Positions 24,661-35,393 are shown, numbered from the stretch's first letter. The stretch: 40,274 bases of DNA from Zoogloea oleivorans (GCF_008107625.1 NZ_SDKK01000035.1:1-40274); one strand, 5' to 3'. Numbers and translations: made by a program. Notes: generated by a model not told the origin, from the sequence alone.

Positions 24661-26075
24661 AGCGCGAGATTGCCGCCGCCGAGCACTTTGTAGAGCGTGA
24701 CGGCATTGGTGGCGGCGGACAGCTTCAGGCTGACCAGGCTCTGGCGCGCGGCGTACAGGCTGCGCTGGGCGTCGAGGGCGCTCAGGTAACTGTCCACGCC
24801 CTTCTGGTAGCGGGCTTCCGACAAGCGGTAGCTGGCGGCGCTGGCGTCCACCAGCTTGTGCTGGGCGTCGAGGCGGGCATCCAGCGTGGCGCGCTGGGCG
24901 AGAGCGTCGGCCACTTCCCGGAAGGCGCTCTGGATGGCCTTTTCGTAGCGGGCCAGGTAGATGTCCCGGTCGGTTTCGGCCACTTGCAGGTTAGCCCGGT
25001 TGGCGCCGGCATTGAAGATCGGCAGGCTCACTTGGGGGATGAAAGTCCATGCCCCCGAACCCGCCGCGAACAGGCCGCCCAGGGTGCTGCTGGCGGTGCC
25101 GGCGGTGGCGGTCAGGCTGATGCTCGGGAAGAAGGCGGCCCGTGCGGCGCCGATGTTGGCGTTGGCGGCGCGAAGCTGGCGCTCGGCGGCGAGCACGTCC
25201 GGACGTTCCTGCAGCACCGTGGAGGGCAGGCCGACAGGCAGTTCGCGCAGGGTCGTCACGCTGTCGAGCCCGGCGGGCGGCAACAGCGTGTCGGGCACCG
25301 CGGTGCCGACCAGCAGCACCAGCGCGTTGCGGTCGGTGGCGACTTGGGCGGTGTAGGCGGCTGCATCGCGACGGGCGGTTTCGACACTGGTTTCGATCTG
25401 GCGCAAGTCCAGTTCGGTGCCGATGCCCAGCTCGACGCGCTTGCGGGTCAGGGCGTAGCTGCTTTGCTGGCTGGCGAGGGTTTCCTGCGCCAGTTGCAGC
25501 AGGGCTTCGTCGGCAGACAGGGTGAGGTAGGCGCCGGCCACTTCGGCGACCAGGCTGATGCGCGTGCTGCGCAGGGTTTCCTCGCTGGCCAGATAGGTCT
25601 CGAGGGCCTGGTCGCGCAGGCTCTGGATGCGCCCAAAAAGGTCGATCTCCCAGTTACTGAAGCCCAGATCCACGCTGTGGCTGCGGCTGGTGATGGCCTG
25701 CCCGGTACCGGACAACTCGCCCGGCGTGCGCCTGGCGGTGCTGCCGGCATCGGCGCTCACCGCCGGGAACAGTTCGGCGCGCTGGATGCGGTACTGGGCA
25801 CGCGCCTTGACGATGTTGAGGGCGGTTTCGCGCAGGTCGCGGTTGTTGGCCAGGGCCAGGTCGATTAACTGGTGCAGGCGCGTATCGACGAAGAAGGTGC
25901 GCCAGCCAGGGGTGGCGACCGATTCATTGGTCCCGCTGGCGGCCACCTTGCCGCCGCTGGCGGGCCAGGTATTGTCCACCGGGGCGGCGGGGCGCGCGTA
26001 GTCGGGGGCGAGGGTGGCGCAGCCGCCAAGCACGCCGGCCAGCAGCAGGGTAATGCCGAGGGTACGCAGCTTCAT
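24657..26075 (-). CDS. RND outer-membrane channel lipoprotein (NodT family), pump 2
   Basis: 472 residues from the ATG at 26075. A lipoprotein signal precedes C19 ([12 protein letters not shown]), followed by [12 protein letters not shown], the usual start of NodT-family channels. Two OEP repeats form the barrel and helical tunnel, including [19 protein letters not shown] near residue 70 and [20 protein letters not shown] near 280. The start overlaps the permease stop by four bases (ATGA), so the channel belongs to pump 2. The stop codon is part of a REP element. It would carry substrates across the outer membrane for the adaptor-permease pair and perhaps also for pump 1. Confidence 0.93.
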   Translation of the reverse strand: MKLRTLGITLLLAGVLGGCATLAPDYARPAAPVDNTWPASGGKVAASGTNESVATPGWRTFFVDTRLHQLIDLALANNRDLRETALNIVKARAQYRIQRAELFPAVSADAGSTARRTPGELSGTGQAITSRSHSVDLGFSNWEIDLFGRIQSLRDQALETYLASEETLRSTRISLVAEVAGAYLTLSADEALLQLAQETLASQQSSYALTRKRVELGIGTELDLRQIETSVETARRDAAAYTAQVATDRNALVLLVGTAVPDTLLPPAGLDSVTTLRELPVGLPSTVLQERPDVLAAERQLRAANANIGAARAAFFPSISLTATAGTASSTLGGLFAAGSGAWTFIPQVSLPIFNAGANRANLQVAETDRDIYLARYEKAIQSAFREVADALAQRATLDARLDAQHKLVDASAASYRLSEARYQKGVDSYLSALDAQRSLYAARQSLVSLKLSAATNAVTLYKVLGGGNLAL

Positions 26076-29000
26076 GATGTTTCTCCCTGCAGGACGGGCG
26101 CCGGGGTCGGGCGCGAGAACAGCTTGCGCACCGCGACGAAGGCGAGGGGGATGAAGAACAGGCCGAGCACGGTGGCGGTGATCATGCCGCCGAGCACGCC
26201 GGTGCCGATGGCCACCCGGCTCGCCGAACCGGCGCCGGTGCTGATGGCCAGCGGCAGCACGCCGAGGGCGAAGGCCAGCGAGGTCATCAGGATCGGCCGC
26301 AGACGCAGGCGCACGGCCTGCAGCGTGGCGTCGATGAGGCTGGCGCCTTCTTCCTGCAACTGCTTGGCAAACTCCACGATCAGGATCGCGTTCTTGGCCG
26401 ACAGGCCCACGGTAGTCAGCAGGCCGACCTGGAAATACACGTCGTTCGACAAGCCGCGCAGGCTGGCGGCCAGCACCGCGCCGAGCACGCCGAGCGGCAC
26501 GATCAGGATCACCGAGAACGGAATCGACCAGCTTTCGTACAGCGCCGCCAGACACAGGAAGACCACCAGCACCGAGATGGCGTAGAGCAGCGGGGCCTGG
26601 GCGCCGGACAGGCGTTCCTGGTAAGACTGCCCGGTCCACTCGAAGCCGACGCCTTCCGGCAGTTGCTTGATGATCGCCTCAATGGCGTTCATCGCGGTGC
26701 CGGAGCTGACGCCCTCGGCCGGTTCGCCGACGATCTCGAAGGCCGCCATGCCGTTGTAGCGCTCCAGCTGCGGCGAGCCCGTCGTCCAACTGGTCGAGGA
26801 GAAAGCCGAGAAAGGCACCATGCCGCCCTCGCCGTTGCGCACATACCAGCTGGCCAGGTCTTCGCCCATGGCGCGGGCCGGGGCGTCGCCCTGCAGGTAC
26901 ACCCGCTTGACGCGGCTCTTGTTGATGAAGTCATTCACGTAGGTGCCGCCGCTGGCGGTGGACAGGGTGTCGTTGATGTCGGCCATGGCCAGGCCGAAGG
27001 CGCCGGCCTTCTGGTCGTCGATGGCGAGGCGGAAGCGCGGCGTGTCGTCCTGGCCGTTCTTGCGCACCTTGGTGAGCGTCGGGTCCTTGGCGGCGAGGGC
27101 CAGGAACTGTTCGCGGGCCGCCACCAGCCGGTCGTGGCCGATGCCGCCCAGATCCTGCAGTTCCACGTCAAAGCCGCTGCTGCTGCCCAGGCCGCGGATG
27201 GCCGGCGGCAGGATCACGAAGATCCGCGCGTCGCGCACTGCCGACAGGTCGCGGGTGGCGCGGCGGCTGAAGGCGGCGGCTGCGCTGGGGGCGTCTTCCC
27301 GTTCGCTCCAGTCCTTCAGCTTGATGAAGGCCATCGCCGAGTTCTGGGCGTTGCCGCCGTTGCCCATGCCGTTGATGGTGACGAGGCCTGCCACTTCGGG
27401 CTGCTGCAGCATGTACTGCTCAAGCGAATTCACGGCCTGGGCGGTGCGCTCCTTGGTGGCGCCGGACGGCAATTGCACCATGGCGATCACGAAGCCCTGG
27501 TCTTCTTCCGGCAGAAAGGAGGTGGGCAGGCGCAGGAACAGCACCGACAACAGGCCAAGCAGCAGCGCATACACCGCCACGGCCTTGCCGCCGCGCTTGA
27601 GCAGGCCGGCGACCTTGCCCTCGTAGCGCTGGCTGTTGCGCTCGAAGACCCGGTTGAACCACGCAAAGAAGCCCGTGCGATGTACGTGGCCGGGCTTGAG
27701 CAGGGTGGCGCACAGGGCCGGGGTGAGGGTCAGGGCCACCAGCACCGACAGCAGCATGGCGGCGACGATGGTGATGGAGAACTGGCGGTAGATGACGCCG
27801 GTGGAGCCACCGAAGAAGGCCATCGGCACGAACACCGCCGACAGCACCAGCGCAATGCCGACCAGCGCGCCGGTGATCTCGCCCATCGACTTGCGGGTCG
27901 CCTCGCGGGGCGACAGGCCTTCCTCGCTCATGATGCGCTCGACGTTCTCGACCACCACGATGGCGTCGTCCACCAGCAGGCCGATGGCCAGCACCATGCC
28001 GAACATGGTCAGGGTGTTGATCGAATAGCCAAAGGCCGCCAGCACCCCGAAGGTGCCCAGCAGCACCACCGGCACGGCAATTGCCGGGATCAGCGTGGCG
28101 CGCAGGTTCTGCAGGAAGAGGTACATGATCAGCACCACCAGCACGATGGCTTCGATCAGGGTCTTCACCACCTCTTCGATGGAGATGCGCACGAAGGGCG
28201 TGGTGTCGTAGGCCACCACCGGCTTCATCTGCATTTCGGCCGGGAAGAAGCGCGACAGCTCGTCGAGCTTGGCCTTCACCCGGTCGGCGGTTTGCAGCGC
28301 GTTGGCGCCGGCGGCCAGCTTGATGCCGATGGCGGCAGAGGGCTTGCCGTTGTACTGCACGCTGACGTCGTAGCTCTCGCCACCCAGTTCGATGCGGGCC
28401 ACGTCGGAGAGATGCACCACCGCGCCGTCGGTGCTGGTCTTGAGGACGATGGCGCCGAACTGCGCCGGCGTCTGCAGCTTGCTGCGCGCGGTGATGCTGG
28501 CGTTGATCTGCTGGCCGCCCCGGGCCGGCAGCCCGCCGATCTGGCCGGCGGTGACCTCGGCATTCTGGGCCTGGATGGCGCTCTTCACGTCGCTTGGCAT
28601 CAGCGAGTACTTTTGCAGCTTCGCCGGGTCGAGCCAGATGCGCATGGCGTAGCCGGTGCCCAGGGCCTGCACGTCGCCCACCCCTTCGACACGGCTCACC
28701 GGGTCGAGCAGGCTGGTGGAGATGTAGTCGCCGATGTCGATGGCGGTGGTGCGGGTGTTGTCGGACACCAGCGACACGATCATCAGGAAGTCGGTGCCGG
28801 TCTTGGCCACCGACACGCCCAGGTTCTGGACGATCTGGGGCAGGCGCGATTCGGCCTGCTTGAGCTTGTTCTGCACCTGCACCTGGGCCACGTCCGGGTT
28901 GGTGCCGGCCTCGAAGGTCAGGGTGATTTGCGCGCTGCCGGCCGAACTGCTGCTGGACGACATGTAGCTCAGGTGATCGAGCCCCTTCATCTGCTGTTCG

Positions 29001-29194
29001 ATGACCTGCACCACCGAGTTCTCGATGGTTTCGGCAGAGGCGCCGGTGTAGTTGGCCGAGATGGTGATCTTCGGCGGGGCGATGTTGGGGTATTGCTCGA
29101 GGGACAGGCGGCTGATCGACAGGGCGCCGGCCAGCATCACCACAATGGCGATGACCCACGCGAAGATCGGGCGGTCGATGAAGAAGCGGGCCAT
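26072..29194 (-). CDS. RND efflux permease (AcrB/MexB-type HAE1), pump 2
   Basis: 1040 residues. It starts [20 protein letters not shown] and shows the HAE1 hallmarks: [33 protein letters not shown]4 [16 protein letters not shown] with the proton-relay aspartates, and [17 protein letters not shown] in the second porter domain. The C-terminal half ends in [17 protein letters not shown] and a short cytoplasmic tail. Length and motifs match AcrB/MexB-class drug and solvent pumps. The start lies two bases after the adaptor stop and the end overlaps the channel gene, giving a complete adaptor-permease-channel operon. Regulation by the divergent BaeSR pair is likely from position. Confidence 0.95.
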   Translation of the reverse strand: MARFFIDRPIFAWVIAIVVMLAGALSISRLSLEQYPNIAPPKITISANYTGASAETIENSVVQVIEQQMKGLDHLSYMSSSSSSAGSAQITLTFEAGTNPDVAQVQVQNKLKQAESRLPQIVQNLGVSVAKTGTDFLMIVSLVSDNTRTTAIDIGDYISTSLLDPVSRVEGVGDVQALGTGYAMRIWLDPAKLQKYSLMPSDVKSAIQAQNAEVTAGQIGGLPARGGQQINASITARSKLQTPAQFGAIVLKTSTDGAVVHLSDVARIELGGESYDVSVQYNGKPSAAIGIKLAAGANALQTADRVKAKLDELSRFFPAEMQMKPVVAYDTTPFVRISIEEVVKTLIEAIVLVVLIMYLFLQNLRATLIPAIAVPVVLLGTFGVLAAFGYSINTLTMFGMVLAIGLLVDDAIVVVENVERIMSEEGLSPREATRKSMGEITGALVGIALVLSAVFVPMAFFGGSTGVIYRQFSITIVAAMLLSVLVALTLTPALCATLLKPGHVHRTGFFAWFNRVFERNSQRYEGKVAGLLKRGGKAVAVYALLLGLLSVLFLRLPTSFLPEEDQGFVIAMVQLPSGATKERTAQAVNSLEQYMLQQPEVAGLVTINGMGNGGNAQNSAMAFIKLKDWSEREDAPSAAAAFSRRATRDLSAVRDARIFVILPPAIRGLGSSSGFDVELQDLGGIGHDRLVAAREQFLALAAKDPTLTKVRKNGQDDTPRFRLAIDDQKAGAFGLAMADINDTLSTASGGTYVNDFINKSRVKRVYLQGDAPARAMGEDLASWYVRNGEGGMVPFSAFSSTSWTTGSPQLERYNGMAAFEIVGEPAEGVSSGTAMNAIEAIIKQLPEGVGFEWTGQSYQERLSGAQAPLLYAISVLVVFLCLAALYESWSIPFSVILIVPLGVLGAVLAASLRGLSNDVYFQVGLLTTVGLSAKNAILIVEFAKQLQEEGASLIDATLQAVRLRLRPILMTSLAFALGVLPLAISTGAGSASRVAIGTGVLGGMITATVLGLFFIPLAFVAVRKLFSRPTPAPVLQGETS

Positions 29195-29196
29195 GA

Positions 29197-30369
29197 TCAG
29201 GCTCCCGGCTTGGCGTCAACGGACACCGGCGTCACCACCGCGTCGGGGCGGGCCTTCTGGCTGCCCTCGACGATGACCTTGTCGCCCGCGGCGAGGCCGG
29301 CATTCACCAGCCAGCTATCGCCCACCGGCCGGCCGACATTTAGCACCCGCTGTTCCACCTTGTTGCCGGCGCCCACCACCAGCGCGGTGGCCTCGCCCTT
29401 CACGTTGCGCGACACGCCGCGCTGGGGCACCAGCACGGCCTTGTCGGTTACGCCTTCTTCCAGCAGCGCACGCACGTACATACCCGGTAGCAGATCGCCC
29501 TTCGGGTTGGGAAAGACGGCGCGCAGGGCGACGGTGCCGGTGCCTTCGTTCACCGTGATGTCGGTGAATTGCAGGCGGCCTTCGCGGCCGTAGCGGCTGC
29601 CGTCCTCAAGGATCAGCGTGACCGCGGCCTGGTTGCGCCCGGCCTGGCGGATCTGGCCGGCCTCGAAGGCGCGCTTGAGGCGCAGGGCATCGGCGCTGGA
29701 CTGGGTGAGGTCCACGTAGATCGGGTCCAACTGCTGCACGGTGGCCAGCGCAGCGGCCTGGCCGGCAGTTACCAGCGCCCCCGGCGTGACTGAAGACTTG
29801 CCGATGCGCCCCGACACCGGTGCGGTGACGCGGGTGTAGGCCAGATTGATGGCGGCGCTGTCGAGGGCTGCGCGGGCCGAAGCGACATCGGCCTCGGCCT
29901 GGCGCAGCGCGGCGAGGGCGTCGTCGGTGTCCTGCTGGGCCACGGCCTTGATCTCGGCGAGCTCCTTGTAGCGGGCCGCCTTCGGGCGCTGGGTTTCGAC
30001 ATTGGCCTGGGCCTTGGCGAGGGCGGCCCTGGCGCTGTCGACGGTGGCCTGATAGGTGGCCGGGTCGATGCGGTACAGCAGCTGGCCGGCCTTCACTTCG
30101 GCGCCTTCGGTAAACAGGCGCTCGCGGACGATGCCGCCGACCTGCGGCCGTACTTCGGCGACCACGGTGGACGCCGTGCGGCCGGGCAGTTCGGACGTGA
30201 GGGTGAGCGGCTTGGCCTGCAGTGTCACCACGCCCACCTCGGCAGGCCCGGCGGGCGGCATGCCGGCGGGCGCGGCGGATGAATTGCAGCCGGCCAGCAG
30301 CGCAGCCGACAGGGCCGCCGCCAGGGCGGTGAACACGATGGGGCGCCGGGAAGCGGGGAGGGGAGGCAT
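29197..30369 (-). CDS. RND efflux periplasmic adaptor lipoprotein (AcrA/MexA type), pump 2
   Basis: 390 residues from the ATG at 30369, preceded by a good AAGGAATCC ribosome-binding site. Lipobox LLAGC with C28 shows a lipid-anchored adaptor. Lipoyl halves ([27 protein letters not shown] segment near residue 85 and [20 protein letters not shown] near 180) flank a helical hairpin. Beta-barrel elements follow ([34 protein letters not shown]). First gene of the adaptor-permease-channel operon, divergent from baeS with 167 bases between. Confidence 0.93.
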   Translation of the reverse strand: MPPLPASRRPIVFTALAAALSAALLAGCNSSAAPAGMPPAGPAEVGVVTLQAKPLTLTSELPGRTASTVVAEVRPQVGGIVRERLFTEGAEVKAGQLLYRIDPATYQATVDSARAALAKAQANVETQRPKAARYKELAEIKAVAQQDTDDALAALRQAEADVASARAALDSAAINLAYTRVTAPVSGRIGKSSVTPGALVTAGQAAALATVQQLDPIYVDLTQSSADALRLKRAFEAGQIRQAGRNQAAVTLILEDGSRYGREGRLQFTDITVNEGTGTVALRAVFPNPKGDLLPGMYVRALLEEGVTDKAVLVPQRGVSRNVKGEATALVVGAGNKVEQRVLNVGRPVGDSWLVNAGLAAGDKVIVEGSQKARPDAVVTPVSVDAKPGA

Positions 30370-30419
30370 CTGGATTCCTTTGCGGCGGAGTGCCGATATC
30401 TGATGCCCTGATTGTGGAA

Positions 30420-30437
30420 AGCAAATGTGCAGAAAAA
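30420..30437 (-). promoter_or_regulatory. Possible BaeR-box-like site in the shared baeS/efflux intergenic region
   Basis: On the minus strand it reads TTTTTCTGCACATTTGCT. It matches the E. coli BaeR box as remembered (TTTTTCTCCATDATTGGC) at 13 of 18 positions, with the first seven identical. It lies 51-68 bases upstream of the adaptor start codon. A binding site is plausible because baeR is adjacent, but the T-run makes chance similarity possible. Confidence 0.4.
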
Positions 30438-30536
30438 TGGGAGACATTGTGGAGATCGCCCCGCCCCCGTTGCTCTTGCTCCCGTTGCAGAGGCTTAATG
30501 GCGTCCCCGGCCCGTGCCGTTCCTCCGCCCCGCGCC

Positions 30537-31931
30537 ATGAAAATCAGGATTACGTCCAAAGTCTTCCTCGCCGTCCTGCTGGTGGCCCTTGCGGTGCTGC
30601 TGGCGATGGGGGTGGCCGGGCGCTGGAGCTTTACCCGCGGTTTCGTCGGTTACATGGACGAACTGGCGCTGCAGCGGGTCGAGGATCTCGTTCCCCGTTT
30701 CACGCAGACCTATGCCCGCGAAGGCAACTGGGATTTTCTGCGCAACAATCGGCGCGCCTGGTTCCACCTCACGCGTCCCCACGTCGGCAACGAGAACGGC
30801 GGCCCGCCGAATATCGAACAGGAGACGCCGCCCGAATCCGACCTGACTGGCGCCGTCTTCCGCCTCAGCCTGATCGATGCCGAGCAGCGCTTCGTGATGG
30901 GCAACCCGCGCATGGCCACCGATGACGCTGCGGTGAAACGGGCCATTGTGGTGGCCGACAAGACCGTCGGCTGGCTGGTGATGGGGCCTTTTCAAAGCGT
31001 CAGCGACACCGGCGCCCAGCGCTTCTACGACGAACAGCTCCACGCCACGCTGCTGGTCGGCGGCATTGCCGGCCTGTTTGCGGTGTTCGTGTCCCTGCGC
31101 ATTGCGCGCACGCTGGTGGCCCCGATCAAGCAGATCGCGGCCGCCACCCATCGCCTGGCGGCCGGTGATTACGCAGGGCGCGTCGAGCCCGGCTCGGGCG
31201 ATGAAGTCGGCCAGCTGGCGCGTGATTTCAACAGCCTGGCCCGCACCCTGGAAGCCAACGAACGCATGCGCCGCGACTTCATGGCCGACGTGTCCCACGA
31301 GCTGCGCACCCCGCTGAGCGTGCTGCGCGGCGAGATCGAAGCCATGGAGGACGGCGTGCGCCGCCTCGACGCCGACGCGCTGCAATCCCTCAAGGGCGAG
31401 GTGATGACCCTCACCCGGCTGGTCAATGATCTCAACGAACTGGCTCTCGCCGACCTGGGCGCGCTGGTCTATCGCAAGACTCCGGTGGCCGTCGGTGACG
31501 TGCTGGAAAGCACCGTTGGCGCCTTTCGCGAGCGCCTCGCCGGCGCCGGCCTTGGCCTGACGCTGGAACTGGCGCCGGGCCTGCTGATGTCTGCCGATGA
31601 AAGCCGCCTGCGCCAGCTCTTCCGCAACCTTGTCGAGAACACCCTGCGCTACACCGACTCCGGTGGCTCCCTGAAGGTCGTCACCCGGCGCGACGGCGAC
31701 GACGTGTGCGTCGACTTCATGGATTCCGCCCCGGGCGTGCCCGACACCTTGCTGCCCAAGCTCTTCGAGCGCTTCTTCCGCGGCGAGGCGTCGCGCAACC
31801 GGGCTACCGGTGGCTCCGGCCTCGGCCTTGCCATCTGCCGCAGCATCGTCGAAGCCCACGACGGCACCATCAGCGCGCGGGCCTCGCCCCTCGGTGGCGT
31901 GTGGGTCGCCTTGCGTTTCCCCGCCCTGTAA
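30537..31931 (+). CDS. baeS: Sensor histidine kinase, BaeS-like
   Basis: 464 residues from the ATG at 30537; earlier in-frame codons look like leader. TM1 lies at about residues 9-28, a periplasmic sensor region at 29-168, and TM2 at 170-190. A HAMP domain (RTLVAPIKQIAAATHRLAAG) comes next, then the DHp helix with phospho-accepting H254 (DVSHELRTPLS). The catalytic domain has its N box at LFRNLVENTLRY, with a GSGLGLAICRSIVEAHDG-type G box. It should phosphorylate the response regulator encoded nine bases downstream. In E. coli BaeSR senses envelope stress and induces RND pumps. Here it is divergent from such a pump, which fits that role. Confidence 0.9.
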   Translation: MKIRITSKVFLAVLLVALAVLLAMGVAGRWSFTRGFVGYMDELALQRVEDLVPRFTQTYAREGNWDFLRNNRRAWFHLTRPHVGNENGGPPNIEQETPPESDLTGAVFRLSLIDAEQRFVMGNPRMATDDAAVKRAIVVADKTVGWLVMGPFQSVSDTGAQRFYDEQLHATLLVGGIAGLFAVFVSLRIARTLVAPIKQIAAATHRLAAGDYAGRVEPGSGDEVGQLARDFNSLARTLEANERMRRDFMADVSHELRTPLSVLRGEIEAMEDGVRRLDADALQSLKGEVMTLTRLVNDLNELALADLGALVYRKTPVAVGDVLESTVGAFRERLAGAGLGLTLELAPGLLMSADESRLRQLFRNLVENTLRYTDSGGSLKVVTRRDGDDVCVDFMDSAPGVPDTLLPKLFERFFRGEASRNRATGGSGLGLAICRSIVEAHDGTISARASPLGGVWVALRFPAL

Positions 31932-31940
31932 GCTTGTTTC

Positions 31941-32621
31941 ATGGACAGTACACCCGCCTACATACTCATCGTCGAAGACGAACCCAAGCTCGCTGCGCTG
32001 CTGGGCGACTACCTGAAAGCCGCCGGCCACGAGACCGCGTGGATTGCCAACGGGCTCGATGTGATCCCCGCGATCCGGGCCCGTGAGCCGGATCTCGTTC
32101 TGCTCGACCTCATGCTGCCCGGCCGCGACGGGCTCGACATCTGCCGTGAGCTGCGCAGCTTCAGCGAGCTGCCGGTGATCATGATGACCGCCCGCGTCGA
32201 AGAGATCGACCGCCTGCTCGGCCTGGAACTGGGCGCCGACGACTACATCTGCAAGCCCTACAGCCCCCGCGAAGTGGTTGCCCGCTGCAAGGCGGTGCTG
32301 CGCCGCAACCGTCGCAGCCCGCCGCCCGAACGTCACGCCCTCCACATCGACGAAAACAGCTGGCGCGCCACCTACCACGGCATCGAACTCGACCTTACGC
32401 CGGTCGAGTTCCGCCTGCTGCGCACCCTTTCGGCCGCGCCTGGCCGCGTGTTCTCCCGCGAAAGTCTGCTCGACGGCCTCTACGACGATCACCGCGTCGT
32501 GACCGACCGCACCGTCGACAGCCATATCAAGAACCTGCGCCGCAAGCTCGAACAGATTGCCCCGGAAGCGCCGCTCATTCGCTCGATCTATGGGGTTGGC
32601 TACAAGTTTGAACTGAGTTGA
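31941..32621 (+). CDS. baeR: OmpR-family response regulator, BaeR-like
   Basis: 226 residues. The receiver domain has acidic pocket E12-D13, phosphorylated D56 ([10 protein letters not shown]), T83 and K105. The segment [20 protein letters not shown], continuing YSPREVVAR, is close to E. coli BaeR. The C-terminal winged helix ([19 protein letters not shown], then [19 protein letters not shown]) binds DNA. It follows baeS by nine bases with only a weak ribosome-binding site. Probable targets are the divergent efflux operon and its own operon. Symbol assigned on sequence similarity and context. Confidence 0.92.
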   Translation: MDSTPAYILIVEDEPKLAALLGDYLKAAGHETAWIANGLDVIPAIRAREPDLVLLDLMLPGRDGLDICRELRSFSELPVIMMTARVEEIDRLLGLELGADDYICKPYSPREVVARCKAVLRRNRRSPPPERHALHIDENSWRATYHGIELDLTPVEFRLLRTLSAAPGRVFSRESLLDGLYDDHRVVTDRTVDSHIKNLRRKLEQIAPEAPLIRSIYGVGYKFELS

Positions 32622-32947
32622 AGCGGCGGCGAGGGCTGCCGAACGGCCTGTTGCCCGGTTTTCAACAGCGCAGTTGGAAAAACAGCAGTCGCGCAGGGCG
32701 GCTGCGGGCTGGGCAACAGCCGGAGTGTGTCTGGCGACGGGATTCACCCGGTTGCCAACAGGGGAATCGCTTCTCGTCGAAGAAGGATTTGTCCCGATAA
32801 ATCAATTGAATGGCGGCCTCGCCGGTGCTCCCGCCGGAAAAAGCCCGCCTTCACCAGCCCGACTGGCACGCCGAATGCATTGAAGGGGCAGGGGATTACC
32901 TAGTCCGATCCCGCCTCCTGCTCCCTTTCGCACTCATCCGGATGACC
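32622..32947. other. Intergenic region between baeR and the SMP-30-like gene
   Basis: About 326 bases without a convincing gene. It has loosely complementary CCTGTTGCCCGG and CCGGTTGCCAACAGG segments about 100 bases apart, which might pair. An AT-richer stretch near 32785-32812 could hold the promoter of the following gene. No clear terminator for baeR is visible. Confidence 0.4.
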
Positions 32948-33934
32948 ATGAAACTCAAAGCCTCCGTCACAGCCCTGGCCGCCATCGGCGCGGCCTTCAT
33001 TACCGTGGCCGCCGCCCACGCCCAGGAAGCCGTCACGCCCGCCATTGCCGGCGTGGTCAATGCCGGCACGAAAATCGAACTGATCAAGGACGGCTTCAAG
33101 GGCACCGAAGGCCCCATCGCCGCGCCGGATGGCAGCGTGCTGTTCACCGAGAACCAGAACGACACCATCATCCGCATCGCCCCGGACGGCAGCACCTCGG
33201 TGTACCGGTCGGGTGCCAACGGCAGCAACGCGCTGGCCTTCGCGCCCAATGGCGACCTGGTGACGGTGCAGACCCTCGACGCCAGGGTCGGCGTGATCCA
33301 GCCCCAGGGCAACGTGCGCACCCTTGCCGCCAAGGTGGATGGCGGCCTCGGTTTTGGTCGGCCGAACGACCTGGTCGTCGACAAGAAGGGCAACGTGTAC
33401 TTCACCGATTCCGGTGCCAACGCCAATGCCAATCCCAAGCCCGACCTGAGCAAGATCGCCAAGCCGGCGGTGTATCGCATCTCGCCGGAGTTCGCCATTG
33501 AGCGCCTGGCCAACGACATCACGCGCCCCAACGGCATCCAGCTGAGCCCCGACGAGAAGGTGCTCTACGTGGCCAACACCGCCGGCGAACACGTGCTCGC
33601 CTACGACATTGCCGCCAACGGCAAGCTCGGCGCCAAGCGCGAGTTCGCGAAGCTGGAAGGCTTCCGCCAGACCGACAATGGCACAAGCAGCGGCCCCACC
33701 AGCGGCGCCGACGGCCTGGCCGTGGATGCCGAAGGGCGCCTCTACGTGGCCTCCAACGCCGGTATCCAGGTGTTCACCCCCAAGGGTGAGGCCCTCGGCG
33801 TCATCGCGCTGCCCAAGCGGCCGCAGAACCTGGCTTTTGCCGGCCCCGACAAAAAGACGCTGTACGTGGTGGGTAGCGGTTCGGCCTGGCGCTTTCCGGT
33901 GCTGACCGCCGGTTACGCCGGCCGCGCCAAGTAA
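32948..33934 (+). CDS. Exported SMP-30/gluconolactonase-like beta-propeller protein
   Basis: 328 residues from the ATG at 32948, with GGATG just upstream; the ATG at 32942 would add two residues. The signal peptide ends at AAAHAQ near residue 25. Beta-propeller repeats include GTEGPIAAPDGSVLFTEN near residue 55, RPNDLVVDKKGNVYFTDSGA near 140 and RPNGIQLSPDEKVLYVANTA near 195. The EGP, N/D and ADGLAVDAEGRLYV positions are those that bind divalent metal in SMP-30/gluconolactonase lactonases. Periplasmic lactone or organophosphate hydrolysis is possible; substrate unknown. A hydrolase gene follows after 38 bases. Confidence 0.85.
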   Translation: MKLKASVTALAAIGAAFITVAAAHAQEAVTPAIAGVVNAGTKIELIKDGFKGTEGPIAAPDGSVLFTENQNDTIIRIAPDGSTSVYRSGANGSNALAFAPNGDLVTVQTLDARVGVIQPQGNVRTLAAKVDGGLGFGRPNDLVVDKKGNVYFTDSGANANANPKPDLSKIAKPAVYRISPEFAIERLANDITRPNGIQLSPDEKVLYVANTAGEHVLAYDIAANGKLGAKREFAKLEGFRQTDNGTSSGPTSGADGLAVDAEGRLYVASNAGIQVFTPKGEALGVIALPKRPQNLAFAGPDKKTLYVVGSGSAWRFPVLTAGYAGRAK

Positions 33935-33972
33935 GCCCAAAGTAAGCCGTATCCCTATTCGGAGAGTCGACC

Positions 33973-34863
33973 ATGACCCGCAAGACCGCTGCCGATTTCG
34001 AACCCGAAGTGCTGCAACTCTTCGACAAGTACGTGCATGGCGTGATTCCGCGCCGGGAGTTTCTGAAGAACGCCGCCAAGTACGCCGTGGCCGGCCTCAC
34101 CGCCGAGGGCCTGCTCAATGCCCTTAGCCCCAAGTTTGCCGAAGCCCAGGAAGTGCAGGGTAACGATCCGCGCATCAAGGCCCGCTACGTGGAATACCCG
34201 TCGCCCAGTGGCTACGGCACCTTGCGCGGCTACCTGGTGCAGCCGGCCAGGGCCAGCGGCAAGCTGCCCACCGTGCTGGTGGTGCATGAAAACCGTGGCC
34301 TCAACCCGCACATCGAGGACATCACCCGCCGCCTGGCGCTGGACGGCTTCATCGCCTTTGCGCCGGACGCGCTGTTTCCCCTCGGCGGCTACCCCGGTGA
34401 CGAGGACAAGGCCCGCGAGCTGTTCCCCAAGCTCGACCAGAACAAGACCCGCGAGGATTTCGTGGCCGCCGCGGCCATCCTCAAGAAACTGCCCGAAGGC
34501 AACGGCAAGGTCGGCGTGACCGGTTTCTGCTACGGGGGCGGCATCTCCAACTTTCTTGCCACGCGTCTCCCCGACCTGGCCGCCGCGGTGCCGTTTTACG
34601 GTAACCAGCCGGCCGCCGAGGACGTGGCGAAGATCAAGGCCCCGCTGTTGATCCACTACGCCGAGAACGACGAGCGCATCAACGCCGGCTGGCCCAAGTA
34701 CGAAGCCGCCCTGAAAGCCGCTGGCGTGAAGCACGAGGCTTACATCTATCCCGGCACCCAGCACGGCTTCAACAACAACACCACGCCCCGCTTCGATGCC
34801 GGCGCCGCACAGCTCGCCTGGCAACGCACCGTGGCCTTCTTCAACACCCACCTGAAAACCTGA
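33973..34863 (+). CDS. Dienelactone hydrolase family protein with RR-type leader
   Basis: 296 residues, preceded by GGAGAG. Near the N-terminus PRREFLKNAAKYAVAGL (from residue 26) resembles a twin-arginine leader, although it begins unusually far in. The alpha/beta hydrolase domain has nucleophile C186 (GFCYGGG), D233 (AENDERIN) and H264 (GTQHGFNN), the cysteine triad of dienelactone hydrolases. Probably periplasmic if the leader works. It sits between an SMP-30-like lactonase and cytochrome c', 20 bases before the latter. Substrate cannot be told from sequence. Confidence 0.88.
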   Translation: MTRKTAADFEPEVLQLFDKYVHGVIPRREFLKNAAKYAVAGLTAEGLLNALSPKFAEAQEVQGNDPRIKARYVEYPSPSGYGTLRGYLVQPARASGKLPTVLVVHENRGLNPHIEDITRRLALDGFIAFAPDALFPLGGYPGDEDKARELFPKLDQNKTREDFVAAAAILKKLPEGNGKVGVTGFCYGGGISNFLATRLPDLAAAVPFYGNQPAAEDVAKIKAPLLIHYAENDERINAGWPKYEAALKAAGVKHEAYIYPGTQHGFNNNTTPRFDAGAAQLAWQRTVAFFNTHLKT

Positions 34864-34883
34864 AAACTCATCAAGGAAAACCC

Positions 34884-35351
34884 ATGAAGAAACTCGTCAA
34901 ACCCCTGCTTGCCGTCCTCCTGTTCACTGCCGCCTCGGCCAGCATGGCCCAGCAGGCCCCGAAGCCCGAGCAGGTCATCAAGTGGCGCCAGTCGGTGTAC
35001 CAGGTGCTGGCCTGGAACAATGGCCGCATCAAGAACAACGTGGAAGGCACCTACAACAAGGACGAAGTGATCCGCGCTGCCAACGCCATTGCCGCGCTGG
35101 CCAACTCCGGCCTGGGCGCCCTTTACCCGGCCGGCACCGAAACCGGCAAGGGCTGGCGTGAAACCACGGTAAAGCCCGAGCTGTTCACCGAAACCGCCAA
35201 GGCCGGTGAAGCGGCGAAGAAGTTCATCACCGAATCCAACGAACTGGCCAAGGTCGCCGCCACCGGCGACGCCGCTGCCGTGAAGGTGCAATTCGGCAAG
35301 CTCGGCCAGACGTGCAAGGGCTGCCACGACGACTTCCGCAAGAAGGACTGA
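34884..35351 (+). CDS. Cytochrome c'
   Basis: 155 residues with a signal peptide (about 1-22, ending SMAQQ). A four-helix-bundle protein with a single C-terminal heme site C144-K-G-C147-H148 followed by DDFRKKD, and the N-terminal IKWRQSVYQVLAWN helix of cytochrome c'. The heme is typically five-coordinate and binds nitric oxide, and the family is linked to NO tolerance in denitrifiers. Last gene of a plus-strand run with the SMP-30-like and hydrolase genes. A GC-rich hairpin follows the stop. Confidence 0.93.
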   Translation: MKKLVKPLLAVLLFTAASASMAQQAPKPEQVIKWRQSVYQVLAWNNGRIKNNVEGTYNKDEVIRAANAIAALANSGLGALYPAGTETGKGWRETTVKPELFTETAKAGEAAKKFITESNELAKVAATGDAAAVKVQFGKLGQTCKGCHDDFRKKD

Positions 35352-35362
35352 GCAGCCTCCGT

Positions 35363-35393
35363 GGGGGAGGGCCGGGCCGGATTGGCCTCCCCC
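35363..35393 (+). terminator. Possible terminator hairpin after cytochrome c'
   Basis: GGGGGAGG at 35363-35370 pairs with CCTCCCCC at 35386-35393 around a 15-nt loop. There is no T-run afterwards, so intrinsic termination is uncertain. Confidence 0.45.

Noticed and set aside
26663..29593. Long plus-strand open frame (976 codons) opposite the AcrB-type permease
   Set aside because: Antisense shadow; composition typical of reversed RND genes.
30495..32747. Minus-strand open frame (750 codons) opposite baeS/baeR
   Set aside because: The sense strand carries unmistakable kinase and regulator domains.
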